NCBI RefSeq assembly: GCF_900107015.1
Contig: NZ_FNOI01000003.1
Location: forward strand, 333,211 to 397,210
From: Litoreibacter albidus
Lineage (GTDB): Bacteria; Pseudomonadota; Alphaproteobacteria; Rhodobacterales; Rhodobacteraceae
Direction: 5' to 3'
DNA: 64,000 nt
Shown: positions 1 through 6,773 of the stretch, one piece after another
Layout of the letters: each line of letters starts with the position of its first letter
Numbering within the stretch: the first letter of the stretch is position 1
Made by a program: the position numbers and the translations under genes
The notes under the pieces: generated by a model
Database searches by the model: none
Told to the model about the DNA's origin: nothing
The model's input: the letters and a program-made list of their open reading frames with translations, nothing else

Positions 1-1
1 T

Positions 2-286
2 GTGTGGCCATGTGAACCCGTTCGTGATGCTATGGAGGAGACACTTAATCGCAGAATGAGCGAGGGGTTTCGGATGGGGAAGTACAATTCGCGTGGCGCT
101 CACTGGCGCGGAGAGGGCGGCAACCAGGAAAGAGAACTGGCTTCGCAGTACAATGAATGGGCATCTCCAATTGCTTCTACACATCCAAAGGTTGCTAAAG
201 TGCTCCGTGAAATTCGCGATGGATATCTGTCTGACGCAGAACGAGAGGATACTGAGGCCAACATCCGGAAGAGGCTGCGTCACTAG
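2..286 (+). CDS. C-terminal part of an unrecognised protein, cut by the window edge
   Basis: The frame is open from the first bases of the window and stops at 286. A GTG sits at position 2, but the gene probably starts upstream outside the window. The visible 94 residues are hydrophilic, with a charged C-terminus (ELASQYNEWAS followed by a helix-like stretch ending in a DAEREDTEANIRKRL region). There is no signal peptide and no membrane segment. I do not recognise the family. It lies in the AT-richer accessory region and runs towards the IS5 remnant that follows 10 bases later. Function cannot be assigned. Confidence 0.5.
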   Translation: MWPCEPVRDAMEETLNRRMSEGFRMGKYNSRGAHWRGEGGNQERELASQYNEWASPIASTHPKVAKVLREIRDGYLSDAEREDTEANIRKRLRH

Positions 287-295
287 GTTCAGGAC

Positions 296-616
296 TCATA
301 ACCAGAACAATACAATTGCAGTGAGTGCTATGGTCGAGAGGAAAAGTTCTGGGCATCCGTCATAGCGGGTTGCGATGCGCCGCCAGTCCTTGAGCTTGCC
401 AAACGTGTTCTCGATTTTGTGGCGTAGTTTGTAACGGGATCTATCGTGCGGAATAGCCACATTACGAGACTTTCGCGATGAAATGCACGGCTCAATGTCC
501 GTAACTTTTAGATCGTTACGGAACCAGTCTGTGTCATAGCCACGATCCGCAAGCAGCCAACAGGCAACTATAAACCGTGTTGGCAGCTTCCAAATGACGT
601 AAAGCGCAGGTGCCAA
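296..616 (-). pseudogene. IS5-family transposase, C-terminal remnant
   Basis: The translation contains LLADRGYDTDWFR, then HKIENTFGKLKDWRRIATRYD and STIALTAIVLFWL. These match the last third of IS5-family DDE transposases, and the glutamate of IENTFGKLKDWRRI is the usual final catalytic residue. About 106 residues are present, against about 250-280 for a full enzyme. The only start available is an internal TTG, and the sequence upstream to about 720 is out of frame or not transposase-like. No terminal inverted repeats were seen. This is best read as a dead fragment marking past insertion activity in the accessory region. Confidence 0.75.
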
Positions 617-962
617 AGGACCATTTAGTATGAGAATTCGCGCGCCAGGTGCAAATATTTGCAGGAAAGAGGTTGTTCGTCCATCAATGGTCGATTGCGG
701 TCGAGTCTGCGATCAGAAGACGATTTTGTAACCGTAGTAGAACGTCCGCAATGCGGGCTGCAACTGCGGCATTTTAGGCCCACGCTCAAGGTCGGCTTTG
801 GGCCGTGAACGACGTTTCAAAACGGTGGACGGCGGAAGACGCGAGACTGAGAGCAGCGTCTGAAAATATTGCGTCTTTGTAGAATGTCCCCGCACGAGGG
901 GGATATTAGACGGTTTCGTCTTCTAAAGGTTAACTATTGAAACAAAGACAAAAGGAAATCAC
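617..962. other. Intergenic stretch with no convincing gene
   Basis: This 346-base stretch separates the transposase remnant from the micro-gene pair. A short minus-strand frame at 713-895 lacks any recognisable motif and is probably chance or decayed IS DNA. Near the right end there is a small inverted repeat (GACG-gttt-CGTC at 909-920). An AT-rich segment and a purine-rich ribosome-binding sequence follow, just before the ATG at 963, so the promoter of the micro-genes should lie here. Confidence 0.4.
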
Positions 963-1085
963 ATGTCGAAAAAGCTCGAAAACGCGCCGTCGAAGAAGCA
1001 AGATAAAGAAAGTGGAAATGGACGCGGCAACAACCCGCCCAAGTCAAATTCAGCAATGAAAACTAAGGGTGCCAAAAATGGGTAA
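963..1085 (+). CDS. Micro-protein, Lys/Asn/Gly-rich, 40 residues
   Basis: An ATG preceded by AAAAGGAAATC opens a 40-codon frame ending in TAA at 1083-1085. The peptide is very basic and low in hydrophobics. It begins MSKKLENAPSKK and carries SGNGRGNNPPKS in the middle, with a KTKGAKNG tail. Its SGNGRGNN segment resembles SGGGRSDN in the next peptide, suggesting the two are related. The stop codon lies inside the start of the next frame (ATGGGTAA), which implies translational coupling. I recall similar Gly-rich NPSGGGR-type hypothetical peptides in other bacteria, but know of no function. It is probably disordered. Confidence 0.55.
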   Translation: MSKKLENAPSKKQDKESGNGRGNNPPKSNSAMKTKGAKNG

Positions 1086-1170
1086 GGGACAAGGAAATGG
1101 AGGGGGCTGGCCTTCCACGAATGAAAACCCAAGTGGGGGCGGACGCTCCGACAATGGGAAAGGCAAGTAA
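1078..1170 (+). CDS. Micro-protein, Gly-rich with NPSGGGR motif, 30 residues
   Basis: The ATG at 1078 lies inside the last codons of the preceding micro-gene, in the +1 frame, and the 30-codon frame ends with TAA at 1168-1170. The sequence runs MGKGQGNGGGWPSTNENPSG, followed by GGRSDNGKGK. It has a single Trp-Pro-Ser segment and the NPSGGGR motif. There are almost no hydrophobic residues apart from the Trp, so it is likely unstructured and perhaps binds nucleic acid through Lys/Arg/Gly (inference). It is followed by a GC-rich hairpin at 1175-1200. Confidence 0.55.
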   Translation: MGKGQGNGGGWPSTNENPSGGGRSDNGKGK

Positions 1171-1174
1171 TGCT

Positions 1175-1200
1175 GTGAGGGGCGTTCGCGCGCCCTTCAC
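1175..1200. terminator. Hairpin between convergent genes
   Basis: GTGAGGGGCG and CGCCCTTCAC arms pair through about ten positions (one G-T) around a six-base loop. The hairpin lies exactly between the stop of the micro-gene pair and the stop of the convergent 441-residue gene. There is no clear U-run on either side, so termination is plausible but not certain. Confidence 0.4.
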
Positions 1201-1203
1201 TAT

Positions 1204-2529
1204 TCAAGGCTCTACATCCGACTCAGATGAATCCCATTTCGTTTTGATGAATGGTACAACCTCTCTCGTTAGGGCTGGCCACTCTGCCCAAACACTTTCG
1301 ACCGCTCCTTGGAGGTTGCCCAGCCCTTTATCAGTGATCCCCCGCTCAAAGGTTCTTTCAAGATAGTCTGCAAAGCCAACCACATGCCCATCTAAGTTCA
1401 GTGTGGAAAGCCGCTCTTCAAAACGCTTCGCAACATCTTCCGATGAATCCGTCTCTTCATTGAAGAGCATCTCAGTCGAAGCCCTCAAATTACGGTTGGT
1501 TTCCTCTACAAACTTGAAGGTCAGCTGCTCCCTCCCGTTCAGGATACGCCCCAGTTTCTCGGCTAATTTGTCCGGACTTCGACCTTTGGAATCGTGTGTG
1601 TACAAAAACTCTGCGATATGCCGGATGGTCGATGGCTTGCCACGACCTCTTGGCTTCGGCCATTCACCCAGTTCCGTCAGAGGCCCATCTTCGACAAACA
1701 CCTTCAACCTCTCAACCCACTGTTGGCTCGCAGTGCAACGCTGGCCGTCCACCGTTTTGGGCAATAACAACGGCCATTCGTCTGGGCGTTTGGGGCATAG
1801 GAAAGCCTCAAGCAACGCGAACTTCCATAGGATTCCCGTTAACGCCATTTTAAGCCCCACATGGCTGGCTCTTTCTGCGCTGACTTGGGCCTGCTCGCTT
1901 TCTATCGATCTCAGCAGTTCCGAAAGTTCTCTTCCCGCAGACGTCTTGCCAAGCGGGTGGACGTCCAGAAGCAAGCCCACCTCCTCAAAGAGGCCTTCGC
2001 GTTTGTTACTCAGCGAACATTCCGCACTCAAAAGCTCCAAGGCCTCAATGTCCGCTAGAGCAAGTTTCATTTGCTTGCGTCCGCGCAGCCAGTCGTCATC
2101 CCCCGAATGCCGTGCATTACAATATACAATGAAGCCGCGGAAGTGAGCCGATAGGACCCGCCAACTCGACAGGTCGTCCTCATGATTGCCGCGTCGTCGC
2201 CAATAGTAGCCCTCTTCGTCTCCGAGGGTCTCAGCGAACTGCATCATTTCGGCATGCGTCACGAAAGGTGAATCCCGCTTACTGTTCAAGTACGACAAGA
2301 TTGATCTCGAACTGTATTCTTGAGCCATACCTTTCCAATAGGAGCTGGCAGCTTCGTCGTCAGGCGGGGCTTTCAGGGATCTTTCGACGGCCTTATAAGC
2401 GCTGTCTGCTCCGCGACCTTTTCTGGAACCAAGAAACATAGACGGCGTAAGCGGTTTGAGCACGTCGCAGGTAGGTGTCGCACTACGGTAGTTTCCGATA
2501 AGTTCATGGAGGTTTGGTAGGGTAAACAT
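1204..2529 (-). CDS. Unrecognised 441-residue protein of the accessory region
   Basis: This is a complete frame with an ATG at 2529 and stop TGA at 1204-1206. The protein is soluble-looking and charged, with no signal peptide and no membrane helix. Its features are an N-terminal segment rich in Ser/Asp (residues 35-75), a WRRRGNHEDD segment near residue 115, and a mid-region Pro/Arg turn GEWPKPRGRGKPSTIRHIAEF near residue 300. A helical C-terminal half follows, ending in an acidic tail. I do not recognise any domain. It is convergent with the micro-gene pair and codirectional with the Rep-like gene upstream. It could be a cargo or defence gene, but nothing in the sequence proves that. Confidence 0.6.
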   Translation of the reverse strand: MFTLPNLHELIGNYRSATPTCDVLKPLTPSMFLGSRKGRGADSAYKAVERSLKAPPDDEAASSYWKGMAQEYSSRSILSYLNSKRDSPFVTHAEMMQFAETLGDEEGYYWRRRGNHEDDLSSWRVLSAHFRGFIVYCNARHSGDDDWLRGRKQMKLALADIEALELLSAECSLSNKREGLFEEVGLLLDVHPLGKTSAGRELSELLRSIESEQAQVSAERASHVGLKMALTGILWKFALLEAFLCPKRPDEWPLLLPKTVDGQRCTASQQWVERLKVFVEDGPLTELGEWPKPRGRGKPSTIRHIAEFLYTHDSKGRSPDKLAEKLGRILNGREQLTFKFVEETNRNLRASTEMLFNEETDSSEDVAKRFEERLSTLNLDGHVVGFADYLERTFERGITDKGLGNLQGAVESVWAEWPALTREVVPFIKTKWDSSESDVEP

Positions 2530-2856
2530 TAGCTTCGATCATCAAATTTGAGAATATTTTGAGCGGAACCAATGAATGCAAGGCCTTCCACCTTAGATCA
2601 ACATACAGAAGTCCACCTTATAAAGAATGCCGTATGCATCACACCATTTACTAAGCAAAGAAGTAAGGCCGTGCTCTCTAATGGACCAAGAACACCACGA
2701 CCGAACTAGCCAAGTAGGTCAGCATCAGAAAAGCACAGGAGACTTTTGCGAACGGTAGCCATCAGAAACACGACGGTGTTCACTTTCGATGATGCTATTT
2801 AAACAGAAAAGGGGGTGCCACTAAGCACCCCTCCCCGATCAAATAACCCCCAAGAA
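2530..2856. other. Intergenic stretch holding a probable terminator only
   Basis: No frame of convincing length or composition is seen on either strand between the Rep-like gene and the 441-residue gene. The right end carries the hairpin described at 2806-2832. The rest is AT-rich and should contain the promoter of the 441-residue gene close to 2530. Confidence 0.5.
2806..2832 (-). terminator. Terminator after the Rep-like gene
   Basis: Arms GGGGTGC (2812-2818) and GCACCCC (2825-2831) pair perfectly around a six-base loop. On the minus strand they are followed by a short T-run (complement of AAAA at 2807-2810). The hairpin lies 25 bases past the stop of the gene ending at 2857, which fits Rho-independent termination. 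Confidence 0.55.
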
Positions 2857-4011
2857 CTATTGATCCTTGCGGAACTTCACCTTCAACGGCTTGTAGTTTT
2901 TGAGCCGCTTGTTGTTGTCCCTCAACAAACCCTCGAACAAGTCGTCAACACGGTGGCCGAGCTTCACCTCTTCGCCTTTGCGTGTGTCCTGCCAATCGAT
3001 CATCCGCTTCACGATGCGCTTACGGACTTCAACACCGTCACGTACTCCAAAGATTAGGCTTTCCATGGGAGTTTTGGCGTTGAGTTCGAACAAACGAAGG
3101 TCATGATGCTTCTCCATTCGCCTTGCAGGGTAAAGGCAGGCCTGCCCTGCCAACAACTTGTCATGATTGACCTCCTTCCCCTCATAAGGCGGCTTTGCCA
3201 TGTAACGACCGATGCGCCCAAAACTGCCTTCGAGGTGAACGACCTTGGAAGAAAAGATGGGAAGCTTTGTAATGCTAGATTTGAACCGCCTCGAGTGACG
3301 CTTAAGCCCAGCGGTTTGCCCCTTTGGTCCCCAACAAAGCACATGCGCATGAACCGAGAACATCTTTCCCTTTTGACCCTCGGGGTAGTTGATGATCGCT
3401 TGGGTTTCGATGATCCCAACAGCGTTGTACTTGGTGTTGTTGCGAATGACATCCTGAACCGCCTTCTTGCATTTGTAGAGCTCAGCATCCCCATCCCGTT
3501 CATTGAACATGAACTTGTCCCCGACGAATGTGATCCACTGAAAGTCGAGGTCGGGGTTGTCAGCCCAAAGATTGAAAAGCACCTCCATCTCATCAATCAG
3601 AAAGTCACCCATCTTGTGCCTGAGCTTTAGATCGGAGGCAGGCATGTGATCGGCGTAGACGAGGCCCTTCCCCAGCAAAGCTTCAAAATCGGATCTGTCA
3701 GTGGATTTGAACTTTCGCTTTGTGAAGGATCGGATCCATCTGGACATATGTTCTTTGCAGATCCCTAAATGGATCCGTTTGCTATGTTCAAAGTCGTCAT
3801 CGTAGTCAGTGAGGTTTTTGGAGTTGGGGTCGAGAGAAAGTTTCTCAGTTTTGGTATCACAGGGGTCCACATCAGTACTTGGATTACTCTGTTGAGGTGG
3901 GGAGCTGGGAGAACTGGTACTCTTACAAGGCCTCGCGCGTTCCTTTTTGGATATGAGCGCTTCTTTGCTGGTCTTCTTTTTTAGATCTTTGAACTTCTTA
4001 GGGTTAGCCAT
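2857..4011 (-). CDS. HUH-type replication initiator/relaxase-like protein
   Basis: This 384-residue protein shows the three signatures of rolling-circle Rep or HUH endonucleases in order. They are a hydrophobic strand QWITFVGDKF (about residues 158-167), a His-hydrophobic-His metal site in SVHAHVLCWG (about 219-228), and a candidate catalytic tyrosine in GRYMAKPPY (Tyr about 270). Such enzymes nick one strand and stay linked through the tyrosine. The N-terminal 70 residues are low-complexity Ser/Pro/Lys. The ATG at 4011 is chosen because AGGAG sits seven bases upstream; an in-frame start at 4062 has no such site. Its neighbours (AlpA-type HTH gene, palindrome) suggest an integrated small replicon or satellite. 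The specific family is not certain. Confidence 0.65.
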   Translation of the reverse strand: MANPKKFKDLKKKTSKEALISKKERARPCKSTSSPSSPPQQSNPSTDVDPCDTKTEKLSLDPNSKNLTDYDDDFEHSKRIHLGICKEHMSRWIRSFTKRKFKSTDRSDFEALLGKGLVYADHMPASDLKLRHKMGDFLIDEMEVLFNLWADNPDLDFQWITFVGDKFMFNERDGDAELYKCKKAVQDVIRNNTKYNAVGIIETQAIINYPEGQKGKMFSVHAHVLCWGPKGQTAGLKRHSRRFKSSITKLPIFSSKVVHLEGSFGRIGRYMAKPPYEGKEVNHDKLLAGQACLYPARRMEKHHDLRLFELNAKTPMESLIFGVRDGVEVRKRIVKRMIDWQDTRKGEEVKLGHRVDDLFEGLLRDNNKRLKNYKPLKVKFRKDQ

Positions 4012-4211
4012 GTATTGGCTCCTATATCTGAAATTTGGATCCCACACGGCAAAGAGGTACACCCCTACTCCCGCGCATATTGCGTCAGGCGTGATGCGCT
4101 CTTTACCGCGCAGGTCTTCAATGTTGTTGATTTGGGCGTTGTTACCCGCTGGACGCGGAGATCAGTGTGGGTTAATTATGCCCACATCCGATAACTAGAC
4201 TGTTCGGTCGT

Positions 4212-4484
4212 TTAGTCGCAGCGTTGACCTTGTCCGCTCAGTGTCGAAGGCTTCTCACCCGTAAAGTTACGAGTGGATTGCTGAACATATCCAAGCAAAG
4301 CGTCCTTTGGGTAGCGTACCGAATTACCGAACTTCATCCAAACAGGTCCAGTTCCGAGGTCGCGGCACTTCCTTAGCCAACTCACAGACATGTTGAGATA
4401 GCCCGCTGCCTGCTTTTCCGACAGGAAGCTGGTTGGTACGGAACCCTTACGATTACCGATCATAGGTGTGAGGTCATATTCCAT
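4212..4484 (-). CDS. AlpA/excisionase-type helix-turn-helix protein
   Basis: About 90 residues. The segment FLSEKQAAGYLNMSVSWLRK followed by GPVWMKFGNSVRYPKDALLGYV has the layout of MerR-like AlpA/Xis DNA-binding proteins: a first helix after FLS, a recognition helix SVSWLRKCRD, and a wing with V-RY-K-D. Such proteins control excision or replication of integrated elements. Starts at 4484, 4505 and 4529 are all in frame. I prefer 4484 because GAAGG lies at good spacing. It sits 200 bases upstream of the Rep-like gene on the same strand and is divergent from the 211-residue gene. Confidence 0.7.
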   Translation of the reverse strand: MEYDLTPMIGNRKGSVPTSFLSEKQAAGYLNMSVSWLRKCRDLGTGPVWMKFGNSVRYPKDALLGYVQQSTRNFTGEKPSTLSGQGQRCD

Positions 4485-4819
4485 TTTGTTGCCTTCTTTC
4501 TTCATTTTGTTTCTTTCAACGCCATCCAACGAACCGTCATTGGTTGCTTTCTGTCATGGCGCTACCCCGTGTTATGGAGTGACACCAATATGACCTTAAA
4601 AACACAATAAAACCAGATACTTGCAACGATTTCAGATATGGTCAAACCGCTAGACCAGCTATTTCTTAAAAGCTCTTCGAACCCCAACGGGACCCCCTCT
4701 CGACACCTCTACGTGCCAATTCTCTTGAAATTCGTATCCCGATAGGGATACAGCAGCGGAAATGGTGAAAAATTATTTTCTGAGCCTTGCGGCAGAAAGC
4801 AGACAAAGAGGCCAGCAAA
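4485..4819. other. Divergent intergenic region of the Rep module
   Basis: This 335-base AT-rich stretch has no gene. It must carry promoters for the HTH gene (leftward) and the 211-residue gene (rightward). It contains the perfect palindrome at 4734-4751 and, since Rep origins often lie near rep genes, it is the best place in the window to look for an origin or nick site (inference). Confidence 0.45.
4725..4753 (+). promoter_or_regulatory. Candidate promoter with embedded 18-bp palindrome
   Basis: TTGAAA at 4725-4730 resembles a -35 box. GATACA about 16 bases later is a weak -10. Between and overlapping them lies the perfect inverted repeat GTATCCC-GATA-GGGATAC (4734-4751). A repressor bound there would block the rightward promoter. 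The HTH protein encoded next door is the obvious candidate, and a Rep-binding site is the alternative. Confidence 0.4.
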
Positions 4820-5455
4820 ATGCGAATCAAACGGGTCAAACGAACAGAGGAAAATGTTGCCTTGAGCAGGGAGGGCGAAATCCTCCGGGGGTTAGCGAAA
4901 ACCAAGGGCAAGCTAAGATCGGACTTCCTGTATTTGGAAGACGTAGCTCTCAGGAGATTTCAGCGTATTTTTAAACAATCAAAAGGAGACGAAATTCCCT
5001 ACAATCGACCAGCCAACGTGTTGAAGCGTTCTGTGTATATCTTGGGTCGACAACTGATCGACTTAGACAAACAACATATCCTTGCCGAATACTTGCAAGA
5101 AGTCTCAAAAACCTACAACGAACCGCCCGCAAGCATCGCAACCCCAAACGTTGAGCAGAACCCCTTTCATTGGTTCTACCTTCTACTTCTAGGTGAAAAT
5201 CGGCTAAGCAAAGGCAAGAAACGCCTCGTGACCAGAGATCAAATATCGAAATCATCGCGACAGTTGGTCTACGCGGAAAAGAACGACGTCCCGCCTGAGT
5301 ACCTAATCGGCTTCATCTTGCAGATCGGGGGCGACCCAATACTGGAAAAATATAGTAAGAGAAGTTGGGACGGTTGGAAAACGGCGAAGCGCGCTGACAA
5401 AACCAAGCCACAGCCGGAAACACCTAATACTCACTCGCCAGAAACACCGTCATAA
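4820..5455 (+). CDS. Unrecognised 211-residue basic protein of the Rep module
   Basis: The ATG at 4820 follows AAAGAGG at eight bases. An in-frame TTG at 4787 is less likely. The protein is very basic at the N-terminus (MRIKRVKRTEEN), mostly helical by composition, and ends in a Pro/Thr-rich tail (PQPETPNTHSPETPS). It has no membrane segment or signal peptide. The segment HWFYLLLLGENRL near residue 115 is the only strongly hydrophobic patch. It is divergent from the HTH gene across the palindrome-bearing region, so probably belongs to the same element. Its 3' end overlaps the convergent DUF3768 gene by 32 bases. Function unknown. Confidence 0.6.
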   Translation: MRIKRVKRTEENVALSREGEILRGLAKTKGKLRSDFLYLEDVALRRFQRIFKQSKGDEIPYNRPANVLKRSVYILGRQLIDLDKQHILAEYLQEVSKTYNEPPASIATPNVEQNPFHWFYLLLLGENRLSKGKKRLVTRDQISKSSRQLVYAEKNDVPPEYLIGFILQIGGDPILEKYSKRSWDGWKTAKRADKTKPQPETPNTHSPETPS

Positions 5456-5789
5456 CCCGCGTGGTTACATCTGGGTCGGCAGGGTTACTTGAGCCTGCGC
5501 TCAACTCATCGTTGTAATAATCAATCTTCCAAAAGATACGGTGTCCGTCATAGGTGACAACGCCAAAGTCGTGCTCGCCGTATGGATCATTATCTGGAGT
5601 GAAGTCATCAAAGGCAGCGATATCGCCCATGATCGCGTGAACGGCATGTGGGCCCATATCCATGATACTGGGGGTAGCCATTAGAGTGCCGCCGGTTTGC
5701 AGTTTGCGAAAACGATCATTTAGGTCTCGTATGGTGCCTACATTGGTTTGCGCATCAGGCACAGATGTTTCGTTCGTGTGATCAGTCAT
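5424..5789 (-). CDS. DUF3768 family protein, copy 1
   Basis: A 121-residue cytosolic protein. IRDLNDRFR near the N-terminus, GEHDFGVVTYDGHRIFWKID in the middle and DPDVTTRVMTVFLASEY at the C-terminus are the hallmark segments of DUF3768. This is a small domain of unknown function common on alphaproteobacterial plasmids and islands. The ATG at 5789 has AAGGA eight bases upstream; the GTG at 5795 would be too close. It follows the second copy, 80 bases away on the same strand, probably as one transcript. The 3' end overlaps the convergent 211-residue gene. Confidence 0.75.
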   Translation of the reverse strand: MTDHTNETSVPDAQTNVGTIRDLNDRFRKLQTGGTLMATPSIMDMGPHAVHAIMGDIAAFDDFTPDNDPYGEHDFGVVTYDGHRIFWKIDYYNDELSAGSSNPADPDVTTRVMTVFLASEY

Positions 5790-5869
5790 GTCCACGGTCC
5801 TTCAGAATGTTGATGTTGGGGAGTGGCAGGTCCGCCTTAAACGGACCTGCGCTTAGGTTAGCCGTAGGG

Positions 5870-6238
5870 CTAAAGCTCGCTGTCGAGCAGCAGTGTCATG
5901 AACCGTGTCGTTTGATCTGGGTTGGTGGAATCCAGCGACATGTCGTCAAAGGCTTTATTGTAGTAATTGATCTCCCAATAGATACGTCGACTGTTGACGG
6001 TGATCTCGCCACTGTCGTGTTCGCTACCAGCGTCACAACTACTATCGCCCTCCGCCCCACCGAGCTTTTTCATGATGGTGTCGGCCTCTGCGCGACCAAG
6101 CATATGGATACCCCAAGAGATCGAAACGATTCCGCCCTTGGCCGTTTTGCGGAAGTGGTCATTCAGCGTTCGGTTCTTTTGCAATGGGGACATTGTAGCT
6201 GTCAGTTTGACAGGTTCTGAGAGTGCGTTGACCGTCAT
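5870..6238 (-). CDS. DUF3768 family protein, copy 2
   Basis: A 122-residue paralogue of the downstream gene. It shares the layout NDHFRKT, HDSGEITVNSRRIYWEINYY and NPDQTTRFMTLLLDSEL. The ATG at 6238 follows AAGGAGCGTACC, a strong ribosome-binding site; the in-frame start at 6322 is rejected. The two copies differ strongly, so the duplication is old or the copies were acquired separately. DUF3768 proteins have no established function known to me. It is the chromosomal-side gene of the accessory region, 310 bases from tRNA-Thr. Confidence 0.72.
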   Translation of the reverse strand: MTVNALSEPVKLTATMSPLQKNRTLNDHFRKTAKGGIVSISWGIHMLGRAEADTIMKKLGGAEGDSSCDAGSEHDSGEITVNSRRIYWEINYYNKAFDDMSLDSTNPDQTTRFMTLLLDSEL

Positions 6239-6508
6239 GGTACGCTCCTTGATATATATGATTATGTTGAAGGGTTTGGCGCTCAATGGCATTGCCCAGA
6301 TACGCCTGACATCACGCCACACAGGTTTACTGCGTGCTATGCTGTCAAATACAGTGTACTGAAAATCGACTAAAAGTCAAATTTATACCTAAAATCAATA
6401 ACTTGAAAATCAAACCAACCGCAAAACAGATCATGCCGTTTGCGCACGGATTACCACAGAATTCTACGCTTTTTCATGCAGGGTGGTAGCTAGGTGGTTG
6501 CTGTAAAC
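6239..6508. other. Gene-free stretch between DUF3768 genes and tRNA-Thr
   Basis: No coding frame is supported here. The segment 6340-6430 is distinctly AT-rich and probably carries the DUF3768 promoter. No copy of the tRNA 3' end (an att repeat) was seen in this stretch or further left in the window. Confidence 0.45.
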
Positions 6509-6542
6509 GAAAAATGGGCTAGCAGTTTCCTGCTAACCCATT
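6509..6542 (-). terminator. Terminator of tRNA-Thr
   Basis: Arms AATGGGCTAGCAG (6513-6525) and CTGCTAACCCATT (6530-6542) form a long stem with one mismatch and a TTTC loop. On the minus strand they are followed by a run of Ts (complement of 6509-6513). The hairpin starts nine bases past the tRNA 3' end. Confidence 0.75.
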
Positions 6543-6550
6543 GAAATCTC

Positions 6551-6626
6551 TGGTGCCCCCACACGGACTCGAACCGCGGACCTACTGATTACAAATCAGT
6601 TGCTCTACCAGCTGAGCTATAGGGGC
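6551..6626 (-). tRNA. tRNA-Thr (anticodon TGT)
   Basis: On the minus strand the acceptor arms GCCCCTA and TGGGGGC pair with discriminator A and an encoded CCA. The D arm AGCTCAGCTGGTAGAGC is canonical. The anticodon arm ACTGA-TTTGTAA-TCAGT gives anticodon TGT. The T arm CGCGG-TTCGAGT-CCGTG is canonical. The 3' end faces the accessory region. Confidence 0.95.
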
Positions 6627-6773
6627 ACTGAGCGGCTTATAATGCGAGGATGGCGGGCTTCGCAAGACCGGAAATGCAACAAATTCAACTTCGCGTCGCT
6701 TTCCCGTTTGATTGCATGAAGTGGCGTAGGTAAATAGGTGGAACCCAGAAAATTTACCCAAGGTCTTTGTCGC

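Noticed and set aside
713..895. 60-residue minus-strand frame upstream of the IS5 remnant
   Set aside because: No transposase motif is present and it is out of phase with the remnant; probably chance.
1403..2146. 247-residue plus-strand frame
   Set aside because: It is antisense to the 441-residue gene, Ser-rich and without ribosome site or motifs. Neither frame is recognised, but the minus-strand one is longer, better composed and starts with ATG.
3103..3630. 175-residue plus-strand frame
   Set aside because: It is antisense to the Rep-like gene, which shows ordered HUH motifs.
6551..6626. Direct tRNA att repeat in the island
   Set aside because: No second copy of the tRNA-Thr 3' end was found anywhere between 1 and 6550, so no attachment site is claimed.
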